From the NCBI GenBank assembly GCA_012841375.1, contig DUUV01000052.1:1-62130 (forward strand): a stretch of DNA of 62,130 bases. Reading direction: 5' to 3'. Position numbers and translations under genes: made by a program. The notes under the pieces are model-generated. The model saw only the letters and a program-made list of their open reading frames with translations. It was not told the DNA's origin and made no database searches. Below, piece after piece: positions 34,253-44,999 of the stretch (positions are counted from its first letter, which is position 1; the number at the start of each line of letters is the position of its first letter). Source of the DNA: Candidatus Fermentithermobacillaceae bacterium. Its GTDB lineage: Bacteria; Bacillota; Sulfobacillia; Fermentithermobacillales; Fermentithermobacillaceae.

Positions 34253-36271
34253 ATGCCTGACTTCAAACTTCAGTCGGATTACGTGCCCAAGGGCGATCAG
34301 CCTGAGGCGATTGACGCCCTGGTGGAGGGCATCCAGAAGGGCATGAGGGATCAGGTACTCCTCGGAGTGACGGGTTCGGGAAAGACCTTCACCATAGCGA
34401 ACGTGGTTGAAAAACTGAACCGTCCTACGCTGGTCATTTCACACAACAAGACCCTGGCGGCCCAGCTGGCTTCCGAGTTCAAGACCTTTTTTCCGAACAA
34501 TGCCGTTGAATACTTTGTGAGCTACTACGATTACTACCAGCCTGAGGCCTATGTGCCGCAGAGCGATATGTACATTGAAAAAGACGCGACCATCAACGAA
34601 GAGATAGACAAGCTCCGCCATTCGGCTACCTTCGCCCTGTTTGAGCGCAGGGATGTTCTTGTGGTGGCGTCTGTCTCCTGCATCTATGGCCTGGGGTCAC
34701 CCGAAGACTATCGCGACCTGGTCTTATCTCTTCGAAAAGGGATGGTGAGGGACAGGCAGAGCATCTTGCGGCGTTTGGTGGACATCCAGTACATCCGCAA
34801 CGACATCGATTTCCAGCGGGGCACCTTTCGGGTAAGAGGGGACACCGTCGAGATATATCCGGCCGGAGCCACCGACAAGGCCATTAGAGTCGAGCTTTTC
34901 GGCGATGAGGTCGAGAGGCTCGTGGAGTTTGAAGTCTTCTCAGGGAGGCCCCTGGCGGAGATGGACCACGTAGCGGTATATCCGGCAAGGCACTATGTGG
35001 TGACCGACACCAAGATGCAGCGGGCGATCAAGTCCATCGAAGAGGAGCTGGAAGAGAGGCTCAGAGAACTCAGGGACGCCGGAAAGATCCTTGAGGCCTA
35101 CAGGCTCGAGCAGAGGACCAGGCAAGACCTGGACATGCTCAGTGAGCTGGGCTATTGCCCGGGTATTGAGAACTACTCCAGGCATCTTACAGGGCGGGCG
35201 CCCGGTGAACCTCCCTACACGCTCCTGGATTTCTTCCCGGAGGATTTCCTGGTGATAATCGATGAGTCTCACGTTACGGTCCCCCAGATCCGCGCGATGT
35301 ACGTGGGCGACAGGTCCCGCAAGACCACGTTGGTGGAGTATGGTTTCCGCCTGCCGTCGGCCCTGGACAACCGCCCGCTTACTTACGACGAGTTCGAGTC
35401 AAGGATCGGGCAGACCATTTATGTATCGGCGACTCCCGCTCCTTACGAACTCGGGAAGGCAAGCCAGGTAGTCGAGCAGGTCGTCAGGCCTACGGGGCTT
35501 GTCGATCCTGAAATCGAGGTGCGTCCCACCAAGGGCCAGATCGATGACCTGGTGAGCGAAGTGCGCGATGCGGCGAGCAGGAAGGAGCGCGTCCTCGTGA
35601 CGACGCTGACGAAGCGGATGGCGGAGGATCTCACCGATTATCTGCGGGATGTGGGCATAAAGGTCAGGTACATGCATTCCGATGTGGAGACGCTGGAGCG
35701 AATGGAGATCATCCGGGACCTCCGGTTGGGGGCTTTCGATGTGCTGGTTGGGATCAACCTGCTCCGGGAAGGTCTTGACCTGCCCGAGGTATCTCTGGTC
35801 GCTATTTTGGACGCCGACAAAGAGGGCTTCCTGAGGTCCGAGACCTCACTGATCCAGACCATCGGACGCGCGGCCAGAAACGTCCACGGCAAGGTCATCA
35901 TGTACGCCGACTCGGCGACGGGTTCAATGAGAAGGGCCATTGAAGAGACCAACCGCCGGCGTAAGAAGCAAGAGGAGCACAACAAGAAGCACGGCATCAC
36001 TCCCGCCACGGTGGAAAAGGCCGTGCGGGATGTCATCCAAGCCCAGCGGCCGGTCCAATCACAGGGCAAGTACTACTGGGCCGACACCGACCTCAAAGAT
36101 GTCCCCAAGCGCGCCATCCCGGGCCTCATCGACCAGTTTAGGAAAGAGATGAAGGCGGCCTCGAGAGATTTGGAGTTCGAACGAGCAGCGCTACTCAGGG
36201 ACATGATATGGGAGTTGGAGCTGAGACTCGGCCAAAGGGACACGCGAGGTCAGATGAATGTCAAGAGATAA
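34253..36271 (+). CDS. uvrB: UvrABC excinuclease subunit B
   Basis: A 672-residue UvrB, the helicase-like damage-verification subunit of nucleotide excision repair. Visible are Walker A ([19 protein letters not shown]), the beta-hairpin region [20 protein letters not shown], the DEAH-type [15 protein letters not shown], motif [20 protein letters not shown] and a C-terminal UVR domain ([20 protein letters not shown]). The ATG at 34253 fits known UvrB N termini. It overlaps uvrA by 14 bases; uvrB-uvrA-uvrC form one operon here. Confidence 0.98.
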   Translation: MPDFKLQSDYVPKGDQPEAIDALVEGIQKGMRDQVLLGVTGSGKTFTIANVVEKLNRPTLVISHNKTLAAQLASEFKTFFPNNAVEYFVSYYDYYQPEAYVPQSDMYIEKDATINEEIDKLRHSATFALFERRDVLVVASVSCIYGLGSPEDYRDLVLSLRKGMVRDRQSILRRLVDIQYIRNDIDFQRGTFRVRGDTVEIYPAGATDKAIRVELFGDEVERLVEFEVFSGRPLAEMDHVAVYPARHYVVTDTKMQRAIKSIEEELEERLRELRDAGKILEAYRLEQRTRQDLDMLSELGYCPGIENYSRHLTGRAPGEPPYTLLDFFPEDFLVIIDESHVTVPQIRAMYVGDRSRKTTLVEYGFRLPSALDNRPLTYDEFESRIGQTIYVSATPAPYELGKASQVVEQVVRPTGLVDPEIEVRPTKGQIDDLVSEVRDAASRKERVLVTTLTKRMAEDLTDYLRDVGIKVRYMHSDVETLERMEIIRDLRLGAFDVLVGINLLREGLDLPEVSLVAILDADKEGFLRSETSLIQTIGRAARNVHGKVIMYADSATGSMRRAIEETNRRRKKQEEHNKKHGITPATVEKAVRDVIQAQRPVQSQGKYYWADTDLKDVPKRAIPGLIDQFRKEMKAASRDLEFERAALLRDMIWELELRLGQRDTRGQMNVKR

Positions 36272-39134
36272 GATCGTCATAAGAGGCGCCAGGCAGCACA
36301 ACCTCAAGAATATCGACCTTGAGATACCGCGGGATAAACTCACAGTCGTCACGGGGCTGTCGGGGTCGGGAAAGAGCTCCCTGGCCTTCGATACGATTTA
36401 CGCCGAAGGCCAGCGGCGCTATGTGGAGTCCCTCTCCGCATACGCCAGGCAGTTCCTGGGCCTCATGGACAAACCCGACGTTGCCTACATAGAAGGGCTT
36501 TCGCCGGCCATCTCAATCGACCAGAAATCAGGTACCCGCAATCCCAGGTCAACCGTGGGGACGGTCACCGAGATATACGACTACCTGAGACTCCTCTATG
36601 CGAGGGTTGGGCACCCTCACTGTCCCCAATGCGGCAAGCCCATCGCCAAACAGACCGTTGATCAGATAGCGGACCAGATAGAGGAACTTCCCGAGGGCAC
36701 GCGTTTTTCGGTCCTGGCCCCCATAGTCCGGGGCCGTAAGGGGGAGCATGAGAAGGTCTTCGAGGAGATCCAGCGGGCCGGTTACCTCAGAGTGCGGGTG
36801 GACGGGACCGTAGGAGAGGTCGGCGAGTTTGTCGGGAGGCGCCTGGATAAGAAGAAGAACCACACCATAGAGGTGGTCGTCGACAGGTTGGTGAGGCGGG
36901 AGGGCATTCGCTCCCGTCTTGTGGATTCGATCGAAACCGCCATCGGACTCTCAGGCAACTTGGTGGTGGTAGAGGTTCAGGGCTCTTCCGATCTCACTTT
37001 CTCTGAAGCCTTGGCATGTCCCGACTGCGGCATCAATCTTCCAGAGATCGAACCCAGACTCTTTTCCTTCAACAACCCGTTCGGGGCTTGTCCTTCCTGC
37101 AACGGGTTGGGCGTGAACATGGAGCTGGATCCGGACCTCATCGTGCCCGACCGGAGGAAGTCCCTGAGTGACGGGGCAGTTGCGCCTTGGAGCGGAACGC
37201 CTGACGGCTACTACATGCAGCTTCTTTACGCCGTCTGCAAGCACTTCGATATTCCGACCGAATCGCCATTTGACACGCTGACCGAAGAGCAGGTCAATAT
37301 CATCCTCTACGGCAGTGGTGGCCGGCGCATCCCCTTCCACTACGAGAACCAGTATGGAAGGACCAGTGACAGGAACGTCGCGTTCGAGGGGGTCATCCCC
37401 AACCTTGAGCGACGGCACAAGTCGGCGTCCAGCGATTATATCCGCCTGTGGGTCGAGGAGTTCATGGCCACGCGTCCGTGCCCGGCGTGCGGAGGGACCC
37501 GGCTCAAGCCTGAAGCGCTGGCCGTAACCGTAGGCGGCAAGAACATCAGTGAAGTCACGTCCATGTCGGTTCAAGGAGCGCTGAAGTTTCTGGATACGGT
37601 CGATTTCACGGAGCGAGAAGCGATCATCGCCAACCAGGTGATGAAGCAACTGCGGGCAAGGCTCCAGTTTCTCATGAATGTAGGTCTCGGCTATCTCACC
37701 CTATCCCGACACGCAGGCACTCTGGCAGGCGGCGAAGCGCAACGCATCAGGTTGGCGACACAGATAGGCTCGGGACTGGTGGGAGTCCTTTACGTACTCG
37801 ACGAACCCAGCATTGGCCTTCATCCCCGGGATAACGAGAGACTCCTGAAGACCATCACTCACCTTAGAGATTTGGGCAACACGCTGATAGTTGTGGAGCA
37901 CGACGAAGATACGATACGGACTGCCGATCACATAGTCGACGTGGGGCCGGGCGCGGGAGAGCACGGAGGCTCTATTGTGGTCTCGGGCACTCTTGACGAT
38001 GTCCTGTCCTGCGAGGAGTCGCTTACGGGTCAATACCTGTCCGGGCGAAGGAGCATCCCTGTGCCTGAGCGGCGTTCGCGGAGCGGCAAGTTCTTGAGGA
38101 TTAAGGGCGCCAGAGAGCACAACCTCAAGAACATAGATGTGGATATCCCTTTGGGAGTATTTACGTGCGTGACGGGTGTATCGGGTTCGGGCAAGAGCAC
38201 CCTAGTGAACGACATCCTTTACCGCAAGCTCGCGTCCGTTCTACACGGCACCCGCACCAGACCGGGAGACCACGACGAGATACTGGGACTGGAGCATTTG
38301 GAGAAGGTCATAAACATCGACCAGTCGCCTATAGGACGCACTCCCAGGTCCAACCCGGCCACCTATACAGGTACGTTTACCGACATCCGCAATATTTTCG
38401 CCATGACGCCCGATGCCAAAGTGCGCGGGTACAAACCGGGACGGTTCAGTTTCAACGTGAGGGGCGGGAGATGCGAGGCCTGCAAGGGCGACGGCATAAT
38501 CCGAATTGAGATGCAGTTTCTCCCCGACGTCTACGTTCCCTGTGAGGTGTGTGGCGGCAAGAGGTACAACAGCCAGACCCTCGAGGTCAAGTACCACGGC
38601 AAGAATATATCCGAGGTCCTGAACATGACCGTGGAAGAAGCGCTAGGCCTTTTCCGGGACGTGCCCTCAATTCACCGGCGCCTCTCGACCATTGCAGACG
38701 TAGGGCTTGGATACATCCGGTTGGGTCAACCGGCCACCACACTGTCGGGAGGGGAAGCCCAGCGCGTGAAGCTGGCCACCGAGCTCAGCAGGCGAGGAAA
38801 CGAGCGCACTCTATATATCCTGGATGAGCCTACGACAGGGCTGCACTTCGAGGACACGCGCCGGCTCCTCAACGTCCTTCAGCGGTTGGTTGATGCAGGC
38901 AGTACGGTAGTCGTCATCGAACACAACCCTGACGTGGTCAAGAGCGCCGACTATATCATCGACCTGGGGCCCGAAGGCGGTGAAGAGGGCGGGACGGTGG
39001 TGGCCACCGGGACTCCCGAGGAGATAGCCGAGAACGAGCGTTCCCATACAGGTCAGTTCCTGCGGAAGTTGTTGAGCCGGACTGCCGGCGGCTCGAAACC
39101 CACTGTCGAAACCCACACGGCCGGAGGCAACTGA
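36258..39134 (+). CDS. uvrA: UvrABC excinuclease subunit A
   Basis: A 958-residue UvrA, the damage-recognition ABC ATPase. It has two ABC modules (Walker [16 protein letters not shown] at about 30 and [15 protein letters not shown] at about 640; signatures [19 protein letters not shown] and [17 protein letters not shown]) and two zinc modules with Cys pairs (CPQCGKP, CPDCG, CPSCNG, CPACGG in the first half; [16 protein letters not shown] in the second). It overlaps uvrB upstream and is followed by uvrC after 2 bases. Confidence 0.98.
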   Translation: MSRDKIVIRGARQHNLKNIDLEIPRDKLTVVTGLSGSGKSSLAFDTIYAEGQRRYVESLSAYARQFLGLMDKPDVAYIEGLSPAISIDQKSGTRNPRSTVGTVTEIYDYLRLLYARVGHPHCPQCGKPIAKQTVDQIADQIEELPEGTRFSVLAPIVRGRKGEHEKVFEEIQRAGYLRVRVDGTVGEVGEFVGRRLDKKKNHTIEVVVDRLVRREGIRSRLVDSIETAIGLSGNLVVVEVQGSSDLTFSEALACPDCGINLPEIEPRLFSFNNPFGACPSCNGLGVNMELDPDLIVPDRRKSLSDGAVAPWSGTPDGYYMQLLYAVCKHFDIPTESPFDTLTEEQVNIILYGSGGRRIPFHYENQYGRTSDRNVAFEGVIPNLERRHKSASSDYIRLWVEEFMATRPCPACGGTRLKPEALAVTVGGKNISEVTSMSVQGALKFLDTVDFTEREAIIANQVMKQLRARLQFLMNVGLGYLTLSRHAGTLAGGEAQRIRLATQIGSGLVGVLYVLDEPSIGLHPRDNERLLKTITHLRDLGNTLIVVEHDEDTIRTADHIVDVGPGAGEHGGSIVVSGTLDDVLSCEESLTGQYLSGRRSIPVPERRSRSGKFLRIKGAREHNLKNIDVDIPLGVFTCVTGVSGSGKSTLVNDILYRKLASVLHGTRTRPGDHDEILGLEHLEKVINIDQSPIGRTPRSNPATYTGTFTDIRNIFAMTPDAKVRGYKPGRFSFNVRGGRCEACKGDGIIRIEMQFLPDVYVPCEVCGGKRYNSQTLEVKYHGKNISEVLNMTVEEALGLFRDVPSIHRRLSTIADVGLGYIRLGQPATTLSGGEAQRVKLATELSRRGNERTLYILDEPTTGLHFEDTRRLLNVLQRLVDAGSTVVVIEHNPDVVKSADYIIDLGPEGGEEGGTVVATGTPEEIAENERSHTGQFLRKLLSRTAGGSKPTVETHTAGGN

Positions 39135-39136
39135 GT

Positions 39137-41080
39137 TTGGAAAGACCTCTTACTCACGATGAAACGGCGTGGACAGGGCTGGTCGGCGACCGGCACGAGC
39201 TTGCCGAGAAGATAAGGGAGTGTCCTGAGTCCCCCGGGGTTTACGTGTTCCGGGGGCTCGACGGCAAGGTGCTCTACGTCGGGAAGGCCAAGAGCCTCAG
39301 AAACAGACTGAGGTCCTACTTCGCATCGAACCTCCCGCCGAAGACCGAGGCCCTCATGTCCAAAGTGGCGCGCCTGGAGACCATCATCGTAGGGTCTGAG
39401 ACCGAGGCATTGATACTCGAACTCAACCTCATAAAGAAGCACAGGCCCGAATACAATATCCGGCTCCGCGACGACAAGCATTACCCTTACATCCGGGTTG
39501 GGGTAGCCGATCAGTGGCCAAGGGTCACTCTGGTGAGGAGGCGTAGCAAGGACGGAGCCAGGTACTTTGGCCCCTTCACCAGAGCCGCTTCAGTGAGAGA
39601 GACCCTGGCTTTGCTGAGGCGCATTTTTCCTTACCGTACATGCACGGACACTACCCTTGCTCAGGCTACCCGCCCGTGTCTCGACTATCATATCCAGAGG
39701 TGTATGGGCCCCTGCACCGGCACCCTTGATGATGGCGACTATAGGGCGATGATTGACGAGGTCGTGAAGTTCCTAGAGGGCCGCCACGAAGAAGTAAAGA
39801 CCAGGCTTGAACGCCGGATGGGTAAGTATGCGGAAGATATGGAGTTTGAGAAGGCCGCAAGGGTCCGGGACCAGATCAGGGCCCTGGAAGACGTAACACG
39901 CAAGCAGCTCATAACCGTGCCCGACTGGAAAGACAGGGACCTCATCGGGCTGGCTCGTTCCGGAGACTCCGCCTTTGTTGCGCTCCTTCCCGTGAGAGAA
40001 GGGAAGCTGGTCGGAAAGGAAGGGTTCATGCTGCAGGGCGCGGCCGAGGAAGGCGATGCCCGGGTGATCGAGGCGTTCATCTCCCAGTACTATTCCTCGG
40101 CCCAGGTGTTCCCAAGCGAGATCCTTGTGCCTGTCGAGCTCTCGTCCTCCAAGGAGCTGGAGGCGTTCTTGGGTGAAGCGCGGCGCGCGTCGGGCCAGAG
40201 AGAGCGCGCCATCCGCATAAGGACCCCCAGACGGGGGAGGTTCAAGGAACTGGTCCTCATGGCCCAGGACAACGCCAGAAACATGCTTGCCGAGCAGATC
40301 CCCAAAGAGCAGCGTGAAACCGACGCCAACAACAGGGCCATGGAGGCTCTACGAGATAGCTTAGGGTTAGAGAAGCTCCCGAGACGCATCGAGGGTTACG
40401 ATATCTCCAACTTGACCGGCAAGCAAGCCGTGGCCTCAATGGTGGTCCTCACCAATGGGAGGCCGGACAAGTCTCAATATAGGAAGTTCCGGATGAAGGT
40501 TGACGGCAAGCCCAATGACTTCGCCATGATGCAGGAAGTCTTGTGGCGCCGGTTCCGGAAGGGATTGGCCGAGAGGGAAGAAGCCAGGACGTCGGGAAAG
40601 CCCGGGAAGTTTGCCGTCTTCCCCGACCTCATAGTGGTCGATGGCGGTAAAGGCCAGGTCAGCGCGGCCCAGGAAGTGCTGGATGAGCTGGGCCTCTCCA
40701 TACCGATGGCGGGCCTGGCCAAACGGAATGAGGAGGTTTTCCTTCCGGGACGGTCCGAACCGGTTGAGCTTCCCCGTGACTCGGGAGGGCTCTTTCTGGT
40801 CATGCGTTTGAGAGATGAAGCTCACAGGTTCGCGGTCTCATACCACAGGGCCTTGCGCGGAAAGAGGGCGACTCAGTCGGCGCTCTTGGAGATCCCCGGA
40901 GTCGGCCCGGTCAAGGCGCGGGAGCTGCTCAGGGTATTCGGAGACGTTGCCTCCATCCGCGACGCCACTCCGGAAGAAGTGGCACGCGTAGGGGGGATAG
41001 GTCCCGACTTGGCCGCAACGATCCTCAAGACTTTGAGGCGCGCAGGTGACACCAGACCACGTGACCCGGGTCTCCTCTGA
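39137..41080 (+). CDS. uvrC: UvrABC excinuclease subunit C
   Basis: A 647-residue UvrC, which makes both incisions in nucleotide excision repair. The N-terminal GIY-YIG domain (PESPGVYVFRGLDGKVLYVG), UVR domain (KYAEDMEFEKAARVRDQIRA), RNase H-like domain (IEGYDISNLTGKQAVASMVV; IVVDGGKGQVSAAQEVLDEL) and C-terminal helix-hairpin-helix (LLEIPGVGPVKARELLRVFG) are all present. It begins at TTG 39137. The last 56 bases overlap the convergent oppF gene, with no terminator between them. Confidence 0.97.
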   Translation: MERPLTHDETAWTGLVGDRHELAEKIRECPESPGVYVFRGLDGKVLYVGKAKSLRNRLRSYFASNLPPKTEALMSKVARLETIIVGSETEALILELNLIKKHRPEYNIRLRDDKHYPYIRVGVADQWPRVTLVRRRSKDGARYFGPFTRAASVRETLALLRRIFPYRTCTDTTLAQATRPCLDYHIQRCMGPCTGTLDDGDYRAMIDEVVKFLEGRHEEVKTRLERRMGKYAEDMEFEKAARVRDQIRALEDVTRKQLITVPDWKDRDLIGLARSGDSAFVALLPVREGKLVGKEGFMLQGAAEEGDARVIEAFISQYYSSAQVFPSEILVPVELSSSKELEAFLGEARRASGQRERAIRIRTPRRGRFKELVLMAQDNARNMLAEQIPKEQRETDANNRAMEALRDSLGLEKLPRRIEGYDISNLTGKQAVASMVVLTNGRPDKSQYRKFRMKVDGKPNDFAMMQEVLWRRFRKGLAEREEARTSGKPGKFAVFPDLIVVDGGKGQVSAAQEVLDELGLSIPMAGLAKRNEEVFLPGRSEPVELPRDSGGLFLVMRLRDEAHRFAVSYHRALRGKRATQSALLEIPGVGPVKARELLRVFGDVASIRDATPEEVARVGGIGPDLAATILKTLRRAGDTRPRDPGLL

Positions 41081-42005
41081 TCTCCACCGGCAGGGGTTCC
41101 ATCTCGGCGCAGATGTCCATTTTGTGGGCGCACCTTGTCTGAAACCTGCAGCCAGGGGGCGGGTCCACTGCCGAAGGCACCGTGCCCTGAAGCCGTATCC
41201 TGGACTCGCCGGTCGCTCCCAGGCGCGGAATGGCCGAAAGCAACGCCTGAGTGTAAGGGTGGGAAGGGTTTTCGAAGAGGCTTTCGGTCGGCGCCGTCTC
41301 GACAATCTTGCCTAGATACATGACCGCCACTCTATGGCTGGCATGGTGCACCACGGCGAGGTCGTGGGATATGAGCAGGAACGAGACACCTGTCTCCGCC
41401 TGGAGCCCCTCGAGGAGGTTCAGTATCTGGGCTTGTACGGATACGTCTAGGGCCGATACCGGTTCGTCGGCGACGATGAGGCGCGGCCGCATGGCAAGGG
41501 CTCGAGCCACCCCGATCCGCTGCCTCTGCCCGCCGCTGAACTGGCGTGGGTATTGGTCCAGGTGAAGGGGGGTGAGTCCGACCCTCTCGAGCAACTTGAC
41601 CGACTCGTCTTCCCGTTCCTCCAGCGGCACGCCCCTTTTCTCCAGAGAGACCCCGAGTATCTGACGCACCGTGTGGCGTGGATTCAGTGACGCGTAGGGG
41701 TTCTGGAATATCATCTGCCCATTAGGTTCGGTTTTCCCTTCATAGAGGACCTGACCTGCAGTCGGCGCATAGAGTCCTACGATGACTCGGCCTAGGGTGC
41801 TCTTGCCGCATCCCGACTCTCCCACGAGGCCGAGGGTCTCGCCTTCCTCGATATAAATGTCTACGCCGTCAACCGCCTTGGTTGTACGTTCCTTCTCGCC
41901 GAGAAGGCACCGGGCCAAGAATCCCGGCCTCGAGTAGAAGTAGCGCTTCAGGCCGATGGTCTTGACCAGGGGAGTCCTTTCCTTCAAGGAAGCGGCAGCC
42001 TCCAC
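41025..42005 (-). CDS. oppF: Peptide ABC transporter ATP-binding protein (OppF/DppF)
   Basis: A 326-residue ATPase of a peptide-type importer. Walker A GESGCGKSTLGRVIVGLYA, signature FSGGQRQRIGVARAL and Walker B RLIVADEPVSALDVSV are complete. The C-terminal oligopeptide domain carries a Cys set (CRFQTRCAHKMDICAEMEP, plus a Cys in the last 10 residues), similar to the four-Cys element that binds an iron-sulphur cluster in some Opp ATPases. Its GTG start directly follows the TGA of oppD. It is the last gene of the operon, and its 3' end overlaps uvrC. Confidence 0.94.
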   Translation of the reverse strand: MEAAASLKERTPLVKTIGLKRYFYSRPGFLARCLLGEKERTTKAVDGVDIYIEEGETLGLVGESGCGKSTLGRVIVGLYAPTAGQVLYEGKTEPNGQMIFQNPYASLNPRHTVRQILGVSLEKRGVPLEEREDESVKLLERVGLTPLHLDQYPRQFSGGQRQRIGVARALAMRPRLIVADEPVSALDVSVQAQILNLLEGLQAETGVSFLLISHDLAVVHHASHRVAVMYLGKIVETAPTESLFENPSHPYTQALLSAIPRLGATGESRIRLQGTVPSAVDPPPGCRFQTRCAHKMDICAEMEPLPVEIRGDPGHVVWCHLRASKS

Positions 42006-43016
42006 TCACGAACACCCCGAATCCTGGGCGGCGGCCACATCGCCGTATTCCGGCACACCGTATCTGTGGCACCTGACCATTCTGTCTCCGGCGTCCAAGA
42101 GGGACTCAAGGGTCTCCAGGCAACCGGGTACCGCCTTGTCACACCGGGGGTAGAAGGCACATCCCTCATGGTTCTCGGATAGATCGGCTACCTGTCCCCG
42201 TATGGGTGTGAGCGGAACGCCCTTCCGAAACCTAGGGATGCACCCGATGAGCCCGCGTGTGTACGGGTGGAGAGGGCGCGACAGGACATCCTTAACGCTG
42301 CCTTCCTCCACTATCTGACCGGCGTACATGACGGCGATGCGGTGGCAGAACTGAGACGCGACGGCCAGGTTGTGGGTGACGAGGACTATGGCGGTCCCTC
42401 TGTCGCGATTTATCTGCCTCAGCAAGTCAAGGATCTGGGCTTCGATAGTGACATCCAACGCGGTGGTGGGTTCATCGGCCAAGATGAGTTTGGGGCGGCA
42501 GGAGAGAGATATGGCGATCATCACCCGCTGCTGCATCCCGCCGCTCAATTGGTGTGGGTAGTACCCGAGCACCGTCTCGGGCGAAGGTATCCCGACTTCT
42601 TTGAGGAGGTCTACCAGAACACTACGGGTACTGGGCAGTCCGTGGACTCTCAAGGCTTCTTTCATCTGCGCCCCGATTTGGTGGGCGGGGTTCAGGGTGG
42701 ACATGGGGTCCTGGAACACCATGGCCACGGTGCCTCCTCGAAGCGCCTGAAGCCCTTTCCCGTTCAGCGCCAGGACATCGGTCCCGTCAACTTCTATGCT
42801 TCCGGCAACGATCTCGCCGGGAAACGGGAGGAGCCTCATCACCGATAGGAGCGTGGCGCTTTTTCCGCACCCGGATTCTCCCACCAGCCCCACGATCTCG
42901 CCTTCGCGGACCGAAAGGTCCACTCCTCTCACGGCCCGTACCGGGCCCCTGTCGGTCCGGTAACAGACTTGAAGCCCCTTTATGGAAAGGACCTCCTTAT
43001 CGCCGGGTGCTGCCAT
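42006..43016 (-). CDS. oppD: Peptide ABC transporter ATP-binding protein (OppD/DppD)
   Basis: A 336-residue ATPase, partner of OppF. Walker A GESGCGKSATLLSVMRLL, signature LSGGMQQRVMIAISLSC and Walker B KLILADEPTTALDVTI are present, followed by the oligopeptide-transporter C domain with CAFYPRCDKAVPGC and a fourth Cys near the end (MVRCHRYG). The gene lies 23 bases downstream of the permease gene, with AAAGGAGG before its ATG. Substrate class (oligopeptide, dipeptide or other) cannot be decided from the ATPase. Confidence 0.94.
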   Translation of the reverse strand: MAAPGDKEVLSIKGLQVCYRTDRGPVRAVRGVDLSVREGEIVGLVGESGCGKSATLLSVMRLLPFPGEIVAGSIEVDGTDVLALNGKGLQALRGGTVAMVFQDPMSTLNPAHQIGAQMKEALRVHGLPSTRSVLVDLLKEVGIPSPETVLGYYPHQLSGGMQQRVMIAISLSCRPKLILADEPTTALDVTIEAQILDLLRQINRDRGTAIVLVTHNLAVASQFCHRIAVMYAGQIVEEGSVKDVLSRPLHPYTRGLIGCIPRFRKGVPLTPIRGQVADLSENHEGCAFYPRCDKAVPGCLETLESLLDAGDRMVRCHRYGVPEYGDVAAAQDSGCS

Positions 43017-43039
43017 GTGGAGCGCCTCCTTTCACGTAC

Positions 43040-43951
43040 TCAGAAAGTCTGAAGGTCAGGGTCCAGGACTTCCCGCAGTCCCTCCCCGACGAGATTCACC
43101 GACAAGACAAGAGCGACCAAGATGATCCCAGGAAACGTCGACAGCCACCACGCGTTCAAGATGAAGCGGTATCCGTCTTGGATCATGGAGCCCCATGTCG
43201 GGATCCTGGGAGGGATCCCGATCCCCAGAAAACTCAAGGAGGCTTCCATGACCATCATGGTGCCCATCCGCAGGGTTCCCACCACCAATAGCGGGTTCAC
43301 GATGTTGGGGAGTATCTCAAAGCCCATTATCTCCAGGTCTGACCGCCCTAAGACTTTGGCTGCTTCCACGTATTCTTTGGTCTTTTCGGCCAAGACTCCC
43401 GCTCTGGCCAGCCTGAAAAACTCAACCCATCCCTTGAAGCAGAGAGCCCAGACTAGGTTCCAGAACCCTGGCCCCAGCATGGCCATCGCGCCTATGGCGA
43501 AGATGAGGTAGGGGAATGCCAGGAGCACCTCTGTGAGTCTGGACATGAACGTGTCGAGGGTGCCTCCATAGTAGCCTGCAAGCACGCCCAAGACTCCTCC
43601 GGTGAAAATGGAGATGGCCACCGTTATGAGGCCCACCAAGATGGAGACCCGTGCGCCGTGGAGGATGCGCGTGAGTACGTCACGGCCCAAATGATCGGCC
43701 CCCAATACGTACTCGCCGCCCGGCGGGCTGAACCTGTCGTTCAGGTTCATCTTGTCCGGCGAATAGGGGGAAATGAGCGGGGCCAGGACTGCCGCCAGCA
43801 CGATGGCGGTCACAACCACCGCGCCGGCGACTGCGGACTTGTTGCGGCCCAAGCGCTTGAGAGTCGCCCCGGCGCTCTCTGCCCACAGCCTGAGGCGCAA
43901 ACGCATCAACCTTCGCCTGACACTGGCCTGTGTGCTCTCTCCCCTTATCAA
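43040..43951 (-). CDS. oppC: Peptide ABC transporter permease (OppC/DppC)
   Basis: A 303-residue permease with six transmembrane segments; the first lies at about 38-60 (SAVAGAVVVTAIVLAAVLAP). The EAA loop reads VEAAKVLGRSDLEIMGFEIL (about residues 188-207). N-terminal DPPC-type sequences such as SPPGGEYVLGADHLGRDVLT identify the C subunit. The annotated TTG at 43951 has only a weak RBS; an in-frame ATG at 43906 is possible. Partner of the OppB permease just upstream. Confidence 0.92.
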   Translation of the reverse strand: MIRGESTQASVRRRLMRLRLRLWAESAGATLKRLGRNKSAVAGAVVVTAIVLAAVLAPLISPYSPDKMNLNDRFSPPGGEYVLGADHLGRDVLTRILHGARVSILVGLITVAISIFTGGVLGVLAGYYGGTLDTFMSRLTEVLLAFPYLIFAIGAMAMLGPGFWNLVWALCFKGWVEFFRLARAGVLAEKTKEYVEAAKVLGRSDLEIMGFEILPNIVNPLLVVGTLRMGTMMVMEASLSFLGIGIPPRIPTWGSMIQDGYRFILNAWWLSTFPGIILVALVLSVNLVGEGLREVLDPDLQTF

Positions 43952-43955
43952 GTCC

Positions 43956-44978
43956 TTACACCTTCTCTCCGACTACGAGTTTTGGGTTAAGCCATGTGTA
44001 GAGGATGTCGGCGATGAGGTTCACCGTCACAAACGTGAGTCCGTATACCATGACCGCCCCTTGTACAAGCGAGTAGTCGCGACTGAAGATGCCGTCCACC
44101 ACCAGCCGTCCCATACCCGGCCATCCAAATATGGTTTCAACCACCATGTTCCCGCCCAAGAGGCCGCCAATCTCCAGGCCCGTCACCGTTACCGCAGGTA
44201 TGAGGGCGTTTCTGAAAGCGTGCTTGATGATGACCGCCCATTCGGCGACGCCCTTGGCTCTGGCGTAGGTCACGTAGTCTTTTCTGAGGGTCTCGAGCAT
44301 GGATGAGCGGATTATCCTCGTGATCACAGCCGCGGGCGCCGCGCCCAGGGCTATGGAGGGCAACACCAGGTGCCTGAGGGAGTCCTTGAGCGCAGGCAGG
44401 TTGCCTGTAAGGATCGAATCCAAGACGTAGAAACCGGTGACATGAGACGGGACCAACCCGTATGTCGCCCTTCCCGATGTCGGAAGCCACTTGAGGTGCA
44501 CCGAAAAGATCAGGATTAGGACTATGCCGAGCCAGAAAGCCGGCATGGATATCCCCAGAAATGAACATGCCATGCTGGAGCGGTCGATGAGCGACTTATG
44601 CTTCACGGCCGTGATGATACCGAGTGGCACGGCCACCGCGAGCGCTATCAGGATGGCCGCCAGGGCCAGCTCGACGGTAGCCGGAAGGGCCTCGAGGAGG
44701 AGCTTGCCTACGTTGGACGACCGGGATATGGAGTAGCCAAGGTCCCCCTTAAGGACCCGCATGAGATAAGAGGCGAGTTGCACGTGGAGTGGATCATCCA
44801 GATTGAACTGGGATCTTAGCGCGTCTATTTCCTCCTGGGTGACGTTTGAGGCTTCCCCCAACATGATGTCTACGGGGTCTCCGGGTAGGAGCCTCATGAA
44901 GAGAAAGACGACTATGCACACTCCCAGCATGATGGGCAGCGCGGCCAGCGCTCTCTCCAGGATCTTCACTCCACGCAC
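43956..44978 (-). CDS. oppB: Peptide ABC transporter permease (OppB/DppB)
   Basis: A 340-residue permease with about six transmembrane segments. Diagnostic are FLFMRLLPGDPVDIMLGE near the N terminus, LLEALPATVELALAAILIAL, and the EAA loop YVTYARAKGVAEWAVIIKHA followed by FRNALIPAVTVTGLEIGGLL. GTG 44978 follows AAGGAGG. It comes directly after the binding-protein gene (21-base gap) in the same operon. Confidence 0.94.
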   Translation of the reverse strand: MRGVKILERALAALPIMLGVCIVVFLFMRLLPGDPVDIMLGEASNVTQEEIDALRSQFNLDDPLHVQLASYLMRVLKGDLGYSISRSSNVGKLLLEALPATVELALAAILIALAVAVPLGIITAVKHKSLIDRSSMACSFLGISMPAFWLGIVLILIFSVHLKWLPTSGRATYGLVPSHVTGFYVLDSILTGNLPALKDSLRHLVLPSIALGAAPAAVITRIIRSSMLETLRKDYVTYARAKGVAEWAVIIKHAFRNALIPAVTVTGLEIGGLLGGNMVVETIFGWPGMGRLVVDGIFSRDYSLVQGAVMVYGLTFVTVNLIADILYTWLNPKLVVGEKV

Positions 44979-44999
44979 GTCACACTCGCCTCCTTAGGT

